Positions 53,191 to 61,183 of a stretch of DNA of 64,000 bases are shown here, one piece after another. The stretch comes from Pelagibius sp. Its GTDB lineage: Bacteria > Pseudomonadota > Alphaproteobacteria > Kiloniellales > Kiloniellaceae. A program made the translations under genes and the position numbers. Every line of letters starts with the position of its first letter. The stretch's first letter is position 1. The notes under the pieces are model-generated. The model saw nothing but the letters and a program-made list of their open reading frames with translations. It did no database searches and was not told where the DNA came from. The stretch is taken from positions 47,474-111,473 of the forward strand of contig NZ_JANQOI010000100.1 of NCBI RefSeq assembly GCF_028289705.1, in the 5' to 3' direction.

Positions 53191-53949
53191 ATGCCCCGTG
53201 GTTACGGTCAGTACTGTCCCCTTGCGCTGGCCTGCGAGGTGTTGGGGGAGCGTTGGTCGATTCTGGTGCTGAGCCGCCTGATCGACGGCTGCCGCCGCTT
53301 CAACGAGATTCACCGCGGCGTGCCGCGCATGTCCGCCACCCTGCTGTCCCAGCGCCTCGCCCAGCTCGAGGCCGCCGGCATGGCCGAGCGGCGCCCCCTG
53401 CCCGGCGGACGCGGCTACGAATACCTGCCGACCGAAGCCGGCTGGGAGCTGGAGTCCGTGATCATGGATCTTGCGGTCTGGGGCCAGCGCTGGGCGCGCG
53501 ACATGACCACCGACGACCTCGACCCCGGCTTCCTGCTGTGGAGCATGCACACCCGCCTCAACACCGAGGCCATGCCGCCGGGCCGCACGGTGCTGGAGTT
53601 TGCATTCACCGGCGCCACCAAGGACAACCGCCGCTTCTGGCTGGTCAACACGGACGGCCAGGTGGAGATGTGCCTGAAGCACCCCGGCCATGAGGTCGAC
53701 GTGACGGTCACGGCCGATCTGCGCCTCTTCATCGAAGCCTGGCGCGGCTTCCGCTCGCTGAAGGACGAGATCGCCCGCGGCAGGATCCGCGTTGAGGGCC
53801 CGCGGGCCCTGACCCGGGCGCTGCCGGACTGGCTGAAGCTCTCCGCCCTCGCCCCCTTCGAACGGCGCCGGCCCGGCGCGGAACAGAACCTCGCCACAGG
53901 CGGCAAGGCCGCGGCCGCCGCCGCCGCCGCGCAGGCCGACGCCGGGTAG
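53191..53949 (+). CDS. HxlR-family winged-helix regulator with C-terminal SCP2-like domain
   Basis: This 252-residue protein has an N-terminal winged helix (about 1-105) with the HxlR pattern QYCPLALACEVLGERWSILV, FNEIHRGVPRMSATLLSQRL and LPTEAGWEL. A cysteine at residue 9 is positioned for redox or electrophile sensing. Residues about 120-230 resemble a sterol-carrier-protein-2-like ligand pocket (FWLVNTDGQVEMCLKHPGHE), fused only in a subset of HxlR proteins. An alanine-rich tail ends it. It probably represses the divergent flavin oxidase gene. Confidence 0.85.
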   Translation: MPRGYGQYCPLALACEVLGERWSILVLSRLIDGCRRFNEIHRGVPRMSATLLSQRLAQLEAAGMAERRPLPGGRGYEYLPTEAGWELESVIMDLAVWGQRWARDMTTDDLDPGFLLWSMHTRLNTEAMPPGRTVLEFAFTGATKDNRRFWLVNTDGQVEMCLKHPGHEVDVTVTADLRLFIEAWRGFRSLKDEIARGRIRVEGPRALTRALPDWLKLSALAPFERRRPGAEQNLATGGKAAAAAAAAQADAG

Positions 53950-53957
53950 TCAGGCCT

Positions 53958-54242
53958 TCAGGCGCCCTCGACAATGGAGAGGTGGCGTTCGGAGGACCGC
54001 AGGGCGTAGGTAAGCGCTTCCTGATACTCCGGCGACTCGTAGCAGCCGACGGCGGCCTCGAAGCTCGGGAATTCCGCCACCACGTTGCGGGCATGGTCGG
54101 TTCCCTCTTTGGTGACGTGGCGTCCGCCGCGGGCCAGAAAGCGCCCGCCGTGGCCCTGCACCGCCTTGGTGGCGCGTTTCGCATATTCGCCGTAGACCTC
54201 TTCGTCCGTGACGGTGACGTGGGCGATCCAAAAGGCAACCAT
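53958..54242 (-). CDS. DUF1330 small protein
   Basis: This 94-residue ferredoxin-fold protein has the family text VTDEEVYGEYAKRATKAVQ, GGRFLARGGRHVTKEG and EFPSFEAAVGCYESPEYQEA. DUF1330 proteins are dimeric alpha/beta barrels related to EthD and antibiotic monooxygenase folds, with unknown role. It is convergent with the HxlR gene, eight bases away, and divergent from PhyH. Confidence 0.88.
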   Translation of the reverse strand: MVAFWIAHVTVTDEEVYGEYAKRATKAVQGHGGRFLARGGRHVTKEGTDHARNVVAEFPSFEAAVGCYESPEYQEALTYALRSSERHLSIVEGA

Positions 54243-54420
54243 GATGATCTATTCCCCTCTCTGGTAGCGGTCCCGCGATTGGCGGGGTGCCTAACCTAGA
54301 GTGTTTCATGTATTGACGGAACCGGCCCGTTTTCGGGTGCCTTCGGCAAGGATTCCGCAAAGCTTTCATGGTAAGCAGGGTCCGAAGGAGCCCCGATTCG
54401 CTGGGTCAGCCGGAGGGCAG

Positions 54421-55254
54421 ATGGGCCAGGACCACGCCGCGCAGTTCTGGGACGAAGGCTATGCCGTCGTGCGTGGCGTCTTCGATGCCGCGGAGGTGGC
54501 GGAGATGGCCGCCGCCTTCGACCGGCTGCAGGCGCGCGCACTGGCCGGCGGACGGAACTGGCGCGACCGCAACACCTTCTTCTGCCTCGCCGACGACCCG
54601 CGCAAGGGGCGCATCCTGCGCTATGTCCAGTGGCCCGGCTGGATCGACGAGACCCTGGAGCGGGTGCGCCGCGACCCACGCCTGCTGGCGATCCTCGAAC
54701 CGCTCATCGGCGGCGACCTGAAGCAGATCATCAACCAGATGCACTGGAAGCCGCCGGGCGCCGATGCCGAGTTCGGCTTCCATCAGGACTCGCGCTCGCG
54801 CCATCCCCGCACCGCCTACCGCGACCTCGCCACCTCCTACATCCAGACCGGCATCGCCGTCGACCCGCAGCACGAAGAGAACGGCGCCATGATCGTCTGC
54901 CCCGGCAGCCACCGCCTCGGCGAGCTGCCCTACGAACGCGACAAGCGCGCCATGAACCAGGCCCTCGACACCGGCGATCTCGCGCGCCTGGGGGCCGATG
55001 CGGAGAAGACGCTGGTGCTGGATATGGCGCCCGGCGACCTCGCCTTCTGGCACGTGCACACCCTGCATGGCTCCGGCCCCAACCGCTCCACCATGGACCG
55101 GCGCTTCTACATCAACGGCTATGTCACCGCGGCCAACTGCGACCGTGGCGAGTGGGCCTTCCGCGACGGCACGCCCTGCCCCCTGCAGGGTGAGCAGAGC
55201 CTCGTCCACTACGAGGACCTCTACAGCAACCCCGGCCCCATGTTCGTAGACTGA
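54421..55254 (+). CDS. Phytanoyl-CoA dioxygenase (PhyH) family oxygenase
   Basis: This 277-residue protein is counted from ATG 54421 (GGAGGG upstream). The iron ligands are in GFHQDSRSRHP (HxD, about residues 119-129) and HTLHGSGPNRST with the 2-oxoglutarate arginine. The CPGSHRLGELP loop is typical of small-molecule hydroxylases of this family. In-frame sequence upstream to 54301 has no start with a ribosome site. It is not close to the PhyH at 13687 in sequence. A GC-rich palindromic repeat with a T run follows and probably ends transcription. Confidence 0.87.
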   Translation: MGQDHAAQFWDEGYAVVRGVFDAAEVAEMAAAFDRLQARALAGGRNWRDRNTFFCLADDPRKGRILRYVQWPGWIDETLERVRRDPRLLAILEPLIGGDLKQIINQMHWKPPGADAEFGFHQDSRSRHPRTAYRDLATSYIQTGIAVDPQHEENGAMIVCPGSHRLGELPYERDKRAMNQALDTGDLARLGADAEKTLVLDMAPGDLAFWHVHTLHGSGPNRSTMDRRFYINGYVTAANCDRGEWAFRDGTPCPLQGEQSLVHYEDLYSNPGPMFVD

Positions 55255-55286
55255 CCGGCGCGTCCTCCGCTCACACCAAGCGAGCC

Positions 55287-55457
55287 ATCCCCCTCACCCT
55301 CCCGCTCACGCGGGCCCCTCCCTCTCCCACGAGGGGAGAGGGAAACCAAATCGCGGCACGGAGAGAATCCCTCTCCCCTGGTGGGAGAGGGCTGCGCAGC
55401 CTTAGCGGGATCGAAAGATCGCGCTTAGGCGGAGCTGGGTGAGGGGGATTTTTTTGG
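55287..55457. repeat. Composite palindromic repeat with terminal T run
   Basis: ATCCCCCTCACCC (55287-55299) is perfectly inverted at the far end as GGGTGAGGGGGAT (55437-55449), enclosing further hairpins (CCCTCTCCC/GGGAGAGGG arms). A run of T follows the outer stem, so on the plus strand the element can act as a terminator for PhyH. It is related in style to 42346-42450. Confidence 0.75.
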
Positions 55458-55476
55458 TAGACGGCGGACGAAAGCC

Positions 55477-55893
55477 CTAAATCCCGAACAGGCCGATCAC
55501 CACGCCCTGGATCAGCAGAACACCGAGCCAGTGGCCGCCGTCGATCACGGTGAGCATGCGCTTGGCGCCCTGGAAGCCGTGGTTCACCACCAGGGTGGTG
55601 AGCACGAAGCCGATCCAGACCCAGAAGGCGGTGGTGAGGCCGCCGTAAAGACTGACAGCCTCGGCCCCCAGGTGTCCCATCATGCCGGCCAGCATGAAGG
55701 CCATCACCAGTTGGGCGATGGCCGCGGTGACGAAGGGCACGGCGCTCATGTTCGCCTTCAGCTCAGCCTCGGCCTTGCCGACCGCCGCCATCCAGGGCTT
55801 GCTGAGCGCCATGTAGTAGAGGGAGCCGAAGACATAGCTGGCGATCATGGCCACCACCACCGCCAGATAGTTGATCCCCGCAAAAGCCATCAT
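55477..55893 (-). CDS. DUF1761 four-helix membrane protein
   Basis: This 138-residue integral membrane protein has four hydrophobic segments: INYLAVVVAMIASYVFGSLY, VTAAIAQLVMAFMLAGMMG, AFWVWIGFVLTTLVV and LGVLLIQGVVIGLFGI. The GSLYYMALSKPWMAAVGK loop after the first helix is the DUF1761 signature. The function is unknown. It sits downstream of a LysE exporter on the same strand and may share its transcript. Confidence 0.85.
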   Translation of the reverse strand: MMAFAGINYLAVVVAMIASYVFGSLYYMALSKPWMAAVGKAEAELKANMSAVPFVTAAIAQLVMAFMLAGMMGHLGAEAVSLYGGLTTAFWVWIGFVLTTLVVNHGFQGAKRMLTVIDGGHWLGVLLIQGVVIGLFGI

Positions 55894-55956
55894 TTCCTCC
55901 CTTTTGCGATGGCGCGCCGCAGGCGCGATTACCGCGTTGCGACCACAACGAGTTCT

Positions 55957-56598
55957 TTACCGCGTTGCAACCGCAACGCCGGCTCCCACCAAAAGACCGC
56001 CGCCGACCCGGTTCAGCCAGGCCATCGCCCGTACGCTCCTGATCGCCCGGCCGGCCCGCGCAGCGACGAAGGCATAGGCTCCCAGAACCAAGAACAAGAC
56101 AAGCGTCACCACGGCAGCGAGCACGGCAACATCAGCCAAGCCGAGTACGGTCACATCGATGAAGGTCGGCACGAAAGCCCCGTAGAACAGGATGGCCTTC
56201 GGGTTGCCGATGGTCACCAGGAAGCCGACGGCGAAGGAGCGGCCGTGGCGCCGTTGCCCATTGCCAGGCTCTGCCTGCGCCGCCTTGGCGGGGAGCTGCG
56301 CCTTGCTGCGCCAGAGCTTCACGCCGAGCCAGATCAGATAGGCCGCGCCCAGGATCTTCACCACCAGGAAGAACTCGCCCAGCACCGCGGCAAGCGCGCT
56401 CAGGCCCGCGATGGCGAGCACCAGGAACAGGATATCCCCAACCACCAGGCCGGCAGTGGCCGCTAGGCCGGCGGCAAAGCCGTGGGTGAGTGCACGCGCC
56501 ACCACCGCCAGGACCCCCGGCCCCGGGGTCAGCGAGAGCAGGAACATGGCGGCGACAAAGGCCAGCAGGGTTTCCGCAGACATGGTAAGAGTCATCAT
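55957..56598 (-). CDS. LysE/RhtB-family exporter
   Basis: This 213-residue six-helix exporter has FLLSLTPGPGVLAVVARAL, ILGAAYLIWLGVKLWRSKA and TIGNPKAILFYGAFVPTFID, the three family hallmarks. Start candidates are ATG 56598, 56595 and 56583. It is divergent from the DUF2189 gene. It is the second LysE-type exporter in the window and differs substantially from that at 50867. Confidence 0.88.
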   Translation of the reverse strand: MMTLTMSAETLLAFVAAMFLLSLTPGPGVLAVVARALTHGFAAGLAATAGLVVGDILFLVLAIAGLSALAAVLGEFFLVVKILGAAYLIWLGVKLWRSKAQLPAKAAQAEPGNGQRRHGRSFAVGFLVTIGNPKAILFYGAFVPTFIDVTVLGLADVAVLAAVVTLVLFLVLGAYAFVAARAGRAIRSVRAMAWLNRVGGGLLVGAGVAVATR

Positions 56599-56692
56599 AG
56601 GCGATCCAAGCCCGCGTCAAGTCCACCACTCGGGCATCCTTCCATGATCCAGATCAAAGGAAAAGCATCGCCACTGCGCTAAGGGATCAGGC

Positions 56693-57598
56693 ATGAGCCC
56701 GGAAAACGACCCCACCACGGCCGACCAGGCCCTGGATAGGCCCAGCGACCTGCCCAAGCGGCCGCCGCGGGTCCAGACCATTCGCGTCGGCGACGTGGTC
56801 GACGCCCTGGAAAAGGGCCTGCAGGACTTTCGCGCCGCGCCCTCCTTCGGGCTGTTCTTCGGCGGCGTCTATGCGGTGGGCGGCATGCTCATCGTGCTGG
56901 CCGCCTCGGCCCTGGATATGGGCTACATCTCCTATCCGCTGGCCGTCGGCTTCGCCCTGATCGGGCCCTTTGTCGCCGTCGGGCTCTATGAGGTCAGCCG
57001 GCGCCGGGAAAGCGGCGAGATGCTGGACTGGAACAGCATCCTCGGCGTCGTGGTGGCGCAGCGCAAGCGCGAGATGGGCTGGATGGCCTTCGTCTCGCTC
57101 TTCGTGCTGGTGGTCTGGATGTATCAGGTGCGCATCCTGATCGCGCTGTTCATCGGCCTGCGCGCACCGACCTCCATCAACGAGTTCGTGGCCGTGGTCC
57201 TCGGTACCCCGGAGGGGCTCACCTTCCTTGCCGTCGGCCATGTGATTGGTGCCGCCATGGCGCTGGTGCTGTTTTCGCTCACCGTGGTTTCTTTTCCCAT
57301 CCTGCTGGAGCGGGAGATCGACTTCGTCACCGCCATGATCACCTCGGTGCGGGCCGTGGTCTCCAACCCGCTGCCGATGATCGGCTGGGCCTTCGTCATC
57401 ATGATCCTGCTGTTGATCGCCATCGGGCCCTTCTTCATCGGCCTCTTCGTGGCCCTGCCGATCCTCGGCCATACCACCTGGCACCTCTACCGCAAGCTGG
57501 TGGCGCCGGAAGAGGAACCAGATCCCGGCGAGAAACCCGCAGATAGCCCCCCAGTGAGCGCGATCAAGCGACCCGCGGCAAGCGACAACTTTCCCTGA
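56693..57598 (+). CDS. DUF2189 membrane protein
   Basis: This 301-residue protein has an N-terminal cytosolic part (about 1-55) with the conserved IRVGDVVDALEKGLQDFRAA. About six membrane helices follow, including YPLAVGFALIGPFVAVGLYE (the DUF2189 signature area) and PMIGWAFVIMILLLIAIGPF. The role is unknown; relatives have been called cytochrome c oxidase subunit I-like because of a weak similarity, but no haem ligands are evident. The C terminus is a proline/serine-rich tail. Confidence 0.85.
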   Translation: MSPENDPTTADQALDRPSDLPKRPPRVQTIRVGDVVDALEKGLQDFRAAPSFGLFFGGVYAVGGMLIVLAASALDMGYISYPLAVGFALIGPFVAVGLYEVSRRRESGEMLDWNSILGVVVAQRKREMGWMAFVSLFVLVVWMYQVRILIALFIGLRAPTSINEFVAVVLGTPEGLTFLAVGHVIGAAMALVLFSLTVVSFPILLEREIDFVTAMITSVRAVVSNPLPMIGWAFVIMILLLIAIGPFFIGLFVALPILGHTTWHLYRKLVAPEEEPDPGEKPADSPPVSAIKRPAASDNFP

Positions 57599-57744
57599 GA
57601 CTGCGCAGAGGGTGCGATCCGTCGACGCGGCCTCCTTCCGCAGGAGCGGCCCCTCGTAGTAGGCGGCGGACGGGCGTTGCGCCGGCGCCGCGGCCGGATA
57701 GACTTCGGTGCACGCTGCCCGTCCCCCGATCCGAGAGAGGCCCG

Positions 57745-58110
57745 ATGAGCTATCAAGCGATCAACTTCGCCCAGAAGTTCGCCCTGTTCAGCGAGCAGTG
57801 GCAGCCGAAGGTCGTCGCCGAGATGAACGACTACCAGTTCAAGGTGGTGAAGCTGCAAGGCGACTTCATCTGGCACGATCACCAGGACACCGACGAGACC
57901 TTCATCGTCCTCGAAGGCGAGCTGCGCATCGACTTCCGCGACGGTGCCGTCACCATCGGCGCAGGGGAGATGTTCGTGGTCCCCAAGGGGCTCGAACACA
58001 AGCCTTACGCCGAGCAGGAAACCAAGGTGATGATCATCGAGCCGCGCGGCGTGAAGAACACCGGCCACGAAGACGGCGAGCGCACCGCCGACAACGACGT
58101 CTGGATCTGA
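57745..58110 (+). CDS. Single-domain cupin
   Basis: This 121-residue protein has the two cupin motifs: FIWHDHQDTDETFIVLEG (HxH...E metal ligands, about residues 38-55) and GEMFVVPKGLEHKPYAEQE (H, about 73-91). One jelly-roll domain would bind a divalent metal. Functions in the family vary. It is convergent with mtnA, 13 bases apart. No adjacent partner hints at a substrate. Confidence 0.88.
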   Translation: MSYQAINFAQKFALFSEQWQPKVVAEMNDYQFKVVKLQGDFIWHDHQDTDETFIVLEGELRIDFRDGAVTIGAGEMFVVPKGLEHKPYAEQETKVMIIEPRGVKNTGHEDGERTADNDVWI

Positions 58111-58123
58111 GAGCGCTGCGGCG

Positions 58124-59221
58124 TCAGCCGGCCCGCTCGGGGAAAAGTTCCGCCAGCCCTTCGGGGGAGGCCTTGGCGACGCCGCGTTCGGTGATCAGGC
58201 CGGTCACATAGCGCCGCGGCGTCACGTCGAAGGCGTAGTTGGCCACCGGGCTGCCGTCCGGCGTGATGGTCACGGTCTCGATGGCGCCGGAGGCGGTGCG
58301 GCCGGTCATCTGGGAGACCTCCTCTCCGCCGCGCTGTTCGATGGGAATCTCCGCCACCCCGTCGTGCACCGTCCAGTCGATGGTGGGCGAAGGCAGCGCC
58401 ACGTAGAACGGCACGCCGTTGTCGTGGGCGGCCAGGGCCTTCAGGTAGGTGCCGATCTTGTTGCAGACGTCGCCGGAGGCGGTGGTGCGGTCGGTGCCGA
58501 CGATGCAGAGGTCGACCTGGCCGTGCTGCATCAGGTGGCCGCCGACGTTGTCGGCGATCACCGTGTGGGGCACGCCGTGGTGGCCGAGTTCCCAGGCGGT
58601 GAGCGAGGCGCCCTGATTGCGCGGGCGGGTCTCGTCGGCCCAGACGTGGATCGGAATGCCCTCCTCGAAGGCCATGTACATAGGTGCCGTCGCGGTGCCC
58701 CAGTCGACGGTGGCCAGCCAGCCGGCGTTGCAGTGGGTGAGGATGTTCACCGGCTCCCCCGCCGGCTTCTTGGCGGCGATCTCGGAGATGAGCTTCAACC
58801 CGTGACGGCCGATGGACTGGCAGATCTCCACGTCCTCGTCGCAGATCTCCGCCGCCCGCTTGTAGGCCGCCGCCAGGCGCTCGCCGCGCGGTCGGTTGCG
58901 CAGGGCCTCGCGCATCTCATCCAGGGCCCAGCGCAGGTTGACCGCCGTCGGCCGGGTGGCGATCAAGAGGTCGTAGGCCCGGTCGATGGCGGCGTCGCTG
59001 TCGTCGTCCCGCAGGGCAAGGCAGACCCCGTAGGCCGCCGTCGCGCCGATCAGGGGTGCGCCGCGCACCAGCATCGCCTTGATGGCATGGGCCGCGTCGG
59101 CAACCGTCTTCATGGTGACGGTCTCGAAGCGGTGCGGCATCTTGGTCTGGTCGATGATCTCCACCGACCAACCGTCGTCGTTCAGCCAGATGGTTCTGTA
59201 GGGCGTGCCGTCGACCTTCAT
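58124..59221 (-). CDS. mtnA: Methylthioribose-1-phosphate isomerase
   Basis: This 365-residue enzyme of the eIF2B-like isomerase family converts methylthioribose-1-phosphate to methylthioribulose-1-phosphate. The catalytic cysteine is in [18 protein letters not shown] (about residue 160), and the aspartate in [19 protein letters not shown]. The [14 protein letters not shown] phosphate loop near residue 54 is intact. It stands apart from mtnK (48534) and mtnN (10590). No MtnB, C, D or E genes are in the window, raising the question of how methylthioribulose-1-phosphate is used further. Confidence 0.95.
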   Translation of the reverse strand: MKVDGTPYRTIWLNDDGWSVEIIDQTKMPHRFETVTMKTVADAAHAIKAMLVRGAPLIGATAAYGVCLALRDDDSDAAIDRAYDLLIATRPTAVNLRWALDEMREALRNRPRGERLAAAYKRAAEICDEDVEICQSIGRHGLKLISEIAAKKPAGEPVNILTHCNAGWLATVDWGTATAPMYMAFEEGIPIHVWADETRPRNQGASLTAWELGHHGVPHTVIADNVGGHLMQHGQVDLCIVGTDRTTASGDVCNKIGTYLKALAAHDNGVPFYVALPSPTIDWTVHDGVAEIPIEQRGGEEVSQMTGRTASGAIETVTITPDGSPVANYAFDVTPRRYVTGLITERGVAKASPEGLAELFPERAG

Positions 59222-59295
59222 GGGTGCCTCTCGCGCTCAAACCGGGACGAGATTTCATCCTAGAGCGCAAGCGTCGGGCAAACCAGAACTCCTGT

Positions 59296-60009
59296 CTACT
59301 CCGCCGCCTGTTCGGCCGCCGGATCTGCCGTCTGGGCGGCTGCCGTCTTCTTCGGCACCAGCAACCAGCCGAACAGCAGGGTCGCCGCCGCGGCACCGAC
59401 CAACTGCGCGATGATGAAGGCCGGGGCGTCCAGCGGGCGGATGCCGGAGAAGGTGTCGGTGAAGCTACGGGCAATGGTCACCGCCGGGTTGGCGAAGGAG
59501 GTCGACGCCGTGAACCAGTAGCCGGCGGTAATGTAGAGCCCGACGGCGAAGGGTACGGCCTCGGCCCGAAAGCGGACGCAGCCGAGGATCGTCGCCACCA
59601 GGCCGAAGGTGGCGACCGACTCGGCGAACCACTGGGCGGGCCCCGTGCGCAGCTTCTCGGAGACCTGCAGCAGCGGCTCCGCGAACATGGCATGGGCCAC
59701 CAGCATGCCGGCGAGGCCACCGGCCACCTGGACCAGCACATAGAACAGAGCGATGCGCTTTTCCAACTCGCCGCGCATGACGAAGGCCAGCGTCACCGCC
59801 GGATTGAAGTGCGCGCCCGAAATCGGGCCGAAGATCAGGATCAGCACCACCAGGATCGCCCCGGTGGCGATGGTGTTGCCCAGCAGGGCGATGGCGGTGT
59901 TTCCGCCGGCCAGGCTCTCGCCCATGATGCCGGAGCCCACGACCACGGCCAGCAGCAGGGCCGTACCGAGGGCTTCGGCAACCAGGCGGCGGGGCAGACA
60001 GAAGGTCAT
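59296..60009 (-). CDS. aqpS: MIP-family channel, AqpS-like aquaglyceroporin of the ars operon
   Basis: This 237-residue six-helix channel has two NPA boxes, SGAHFNPAVTLAF (about residues 64-76) and TSFANPAVTIARSF (about 174-187). As the last gene behind arsR and arsC, it matches the Sinorhizobium meliloti arrangement. There AqpS lets arsenite, made by arsenate reductase, flow out passively in place of an ArsB pump. A C-terminal alanine/glutamate-rich tail is present. Confidence 0.87.
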   Translation of the reverse strand: MTFCLPRRLVAEALGTALLLAVVVGSGIMGESLAGGNTAIALLGNTIATGAILVVLILIFGPISGAHFNPAVTLAFVMRGELEKRIALFYVLVQVAGGLAGMLVAHAMFAEPLLQVSEKLRTGPAQWFAESVATFGLVATILGCVRFRAEAVPFAVGLYITAGYWFTASTSFANPAVTIARSFTDTFSGIRPLDAPAFIIAQLVGAAAATLLFGWLLVPKKTAAAQTADPAAEQAAE

Positions 60010-60027
60010 CGGCAGGGCCTCGTGAAC

Positions 60028-60537
60028 TCAGGCCGAGGCCGGGAGATCTGTGCCCATCTCGTCGAGGCGCTTCTGCAGGCTGAGCTTGTCCAGCGCCGTG
60101 ATGGGCAGGTTCACGAAGATGCTGACCCGATTGTAGATCTGGCCGTAGACGTCGGCGAAGACCTGGCGCTTTTCCGCCTCCGGGCCGTCGAAGGCCGCGG
60201 GGTCCTGAAACGGCCAATGGGCGCGCATGGGCATGCCGGGCCAGACCGGGCAGACCTCGCCGGCGGCGTTGTCACAGACAGTGAAGACGAAGTCCATCGC
60301 CGGCGCGCCTTCCTCGGCGAAGACGTCCCAGGACTTGCTCGCCAGGTGGTCGACCGGATGGTTGAAGCTTTTCAACAGGTCCACGGCATAGGGATTCACC
60401 TGGCCGGTCGGAAAGCTGCCGGCGCTGTAGCCCTTGAACTTGCCGGGAGCGACCCGGTCGACGATGGCCTCGGCCATGATGCTGCGGGCCGAGTTTCCGG
60501 TGCAGAGAAAGAGCACGTTGTAGGTCTTGTCGGACAT
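60028..60537 (-). CDS. arsC: Arsenate reductase, low-molecular-weight phosphatase type
   Basis: This 169-residue protein is counted from ATG 60537 (MSDKTYNVLF). The CX5R phosphatase loop C12-T-G-N-S-A-R18 opens the protein, and FVFTVCDNAAGEVCPVWPG carries the further redox cysteines. The fold is that of the thioredoxin- or glutaredoxin-linked ArsC family, slightly longer than the Staphylococcus form because of a C-terminal helix. It reduces arsenate to arsenite in the cytosol. It lies 18 bases upstream of aqpS in the operon. Confidence 0.92.
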   Translation of the reverse strand: MSDKTYNVLFLCTGNSARSIMAEAIVDRVAPGKFKGYSAGSFPTGQVNPYAVDLLKSFNHPVDHLASKSWDVFAEEGAPAMDFVFTVCDNAAGEVCPVWPGMPMRAHWPFQDPAAFDGPEAEKRQVFADVYGQIYNRVSIFVNLPITALDKLSLQKRLDEMGTDLPASA

Positions 60538-60638
60538 GGTTGCCGTTCCTCTCGATTCAATTCGTCGCAACGCCGTTGACGCGTCGCCAACCCCACTTCC
60601 TGTTCGTCTCGCGCCCCGGCAGCCCTTCGGGCACCCCG

Positions 60639-61013
60639 TCAGGCGGCCGGGGTGTCTTCGGCCGGGGCGTCTTCAGGCGGCGGCTCATCGGCCACCAGAT
60701 CTCCCAGCAGCCCGGCGCAGATCTCCGGGTGCCCGTTGCAGCAGTCCTCCAGCAGGAAGGCCACCAGCGCGCGCATGGTCGAAAAACGCGCGGCATAGAG
60801 AATCTGCCGGCTGCGCCGCCGCGAGTCCAAGAGCCCGGCCCGCTCGAGCTGCGCCAGGTGAAAGGAGAGCGTCGCCGGCTGGACCCCAAGCTGTTCCGCC
60901 ACGCCACCAGCCGGTAGCCCCCCCGGTCCGGCGCGCACCAGCAGGCGAAAAACCGCCAAACGGGTCGGTTGCGCGAGGGCCGCCAAGGCTTGGGTTGCCG
61001 CTTGCTCGTCCAT
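60639..61013 (-). CDS. arsR: ArsR-family arsenite-responsive repressor
   Basis: This 124-residue winged-helix repressor has recognition region LGVQPATLSFHLAQLERAGL and wing SRRRSRQILYAARF. It lacks the ELCVCDL sensor of classical ArsR. Instead it has C91-C92 and C99 near the C terminus (LEDCCNGHPEICAG), a layout like the Acidithiobacillus ferrooxidans ArsR sensor. Its ATG is the inner end of a perfect 14-bp palindrome, which is almost certainly its own operator. It controls arsC and aqpS downstream. Confidence 0.92.
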   Translation of the reverse strand: MDEQAATQALAALAQPTRLAVFRLLVRAGPGGLPAGGVAEQLGVQPATLSFHLAQLERAGLLDSRRRSRQILYAARFSTMRALVAFLLEDCCNGHPEICAGLLGDLVADEPPPEDAPAEDTPAA

Positions 61014-61050
61014 ATTTTGATAATCGTAAAATTATCAAAATATGGCAAGT
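61011..61050 (-). promoter_or_regulatory. arsR promoter-operator with palindrome ending in the start codon
   Basis: CATATTTTGATAAT (61011-61024) is perfectly inverted as ATTATCAAAATATG (61031-61044) around a six-base centre. On the minus strand TTGCCA (61048-61043), 17 bases and GATTAT (61025-61020) form a promoter whose start would fall at the ATG 61013. The operator therefore covers spacer, -10 and start codon, and the message is probably leaderless. Confidence 0.75.
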
Positions 61051-61183
61051 CCCGATCAGAGGCTTTATTACCAAGGGAGGCGCTGGGGTGCCGCCGCCTG
61101 GGGGCGCGCGGCTTTGGGAGAGTCCGGCAGGGGCCAATTTCGGGTTCCGGGCCGGCAGCGCGCCGACGGGTAGGTACATACGT

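Noticed and set aside
60527..61183. 219-codon N-terminal extension of acetate kinase
   Set aside because: It overlaps arsR and its operator antisense, and acetate kinases begin at the NAGSSS segment; TTG 61184 gives normal length.
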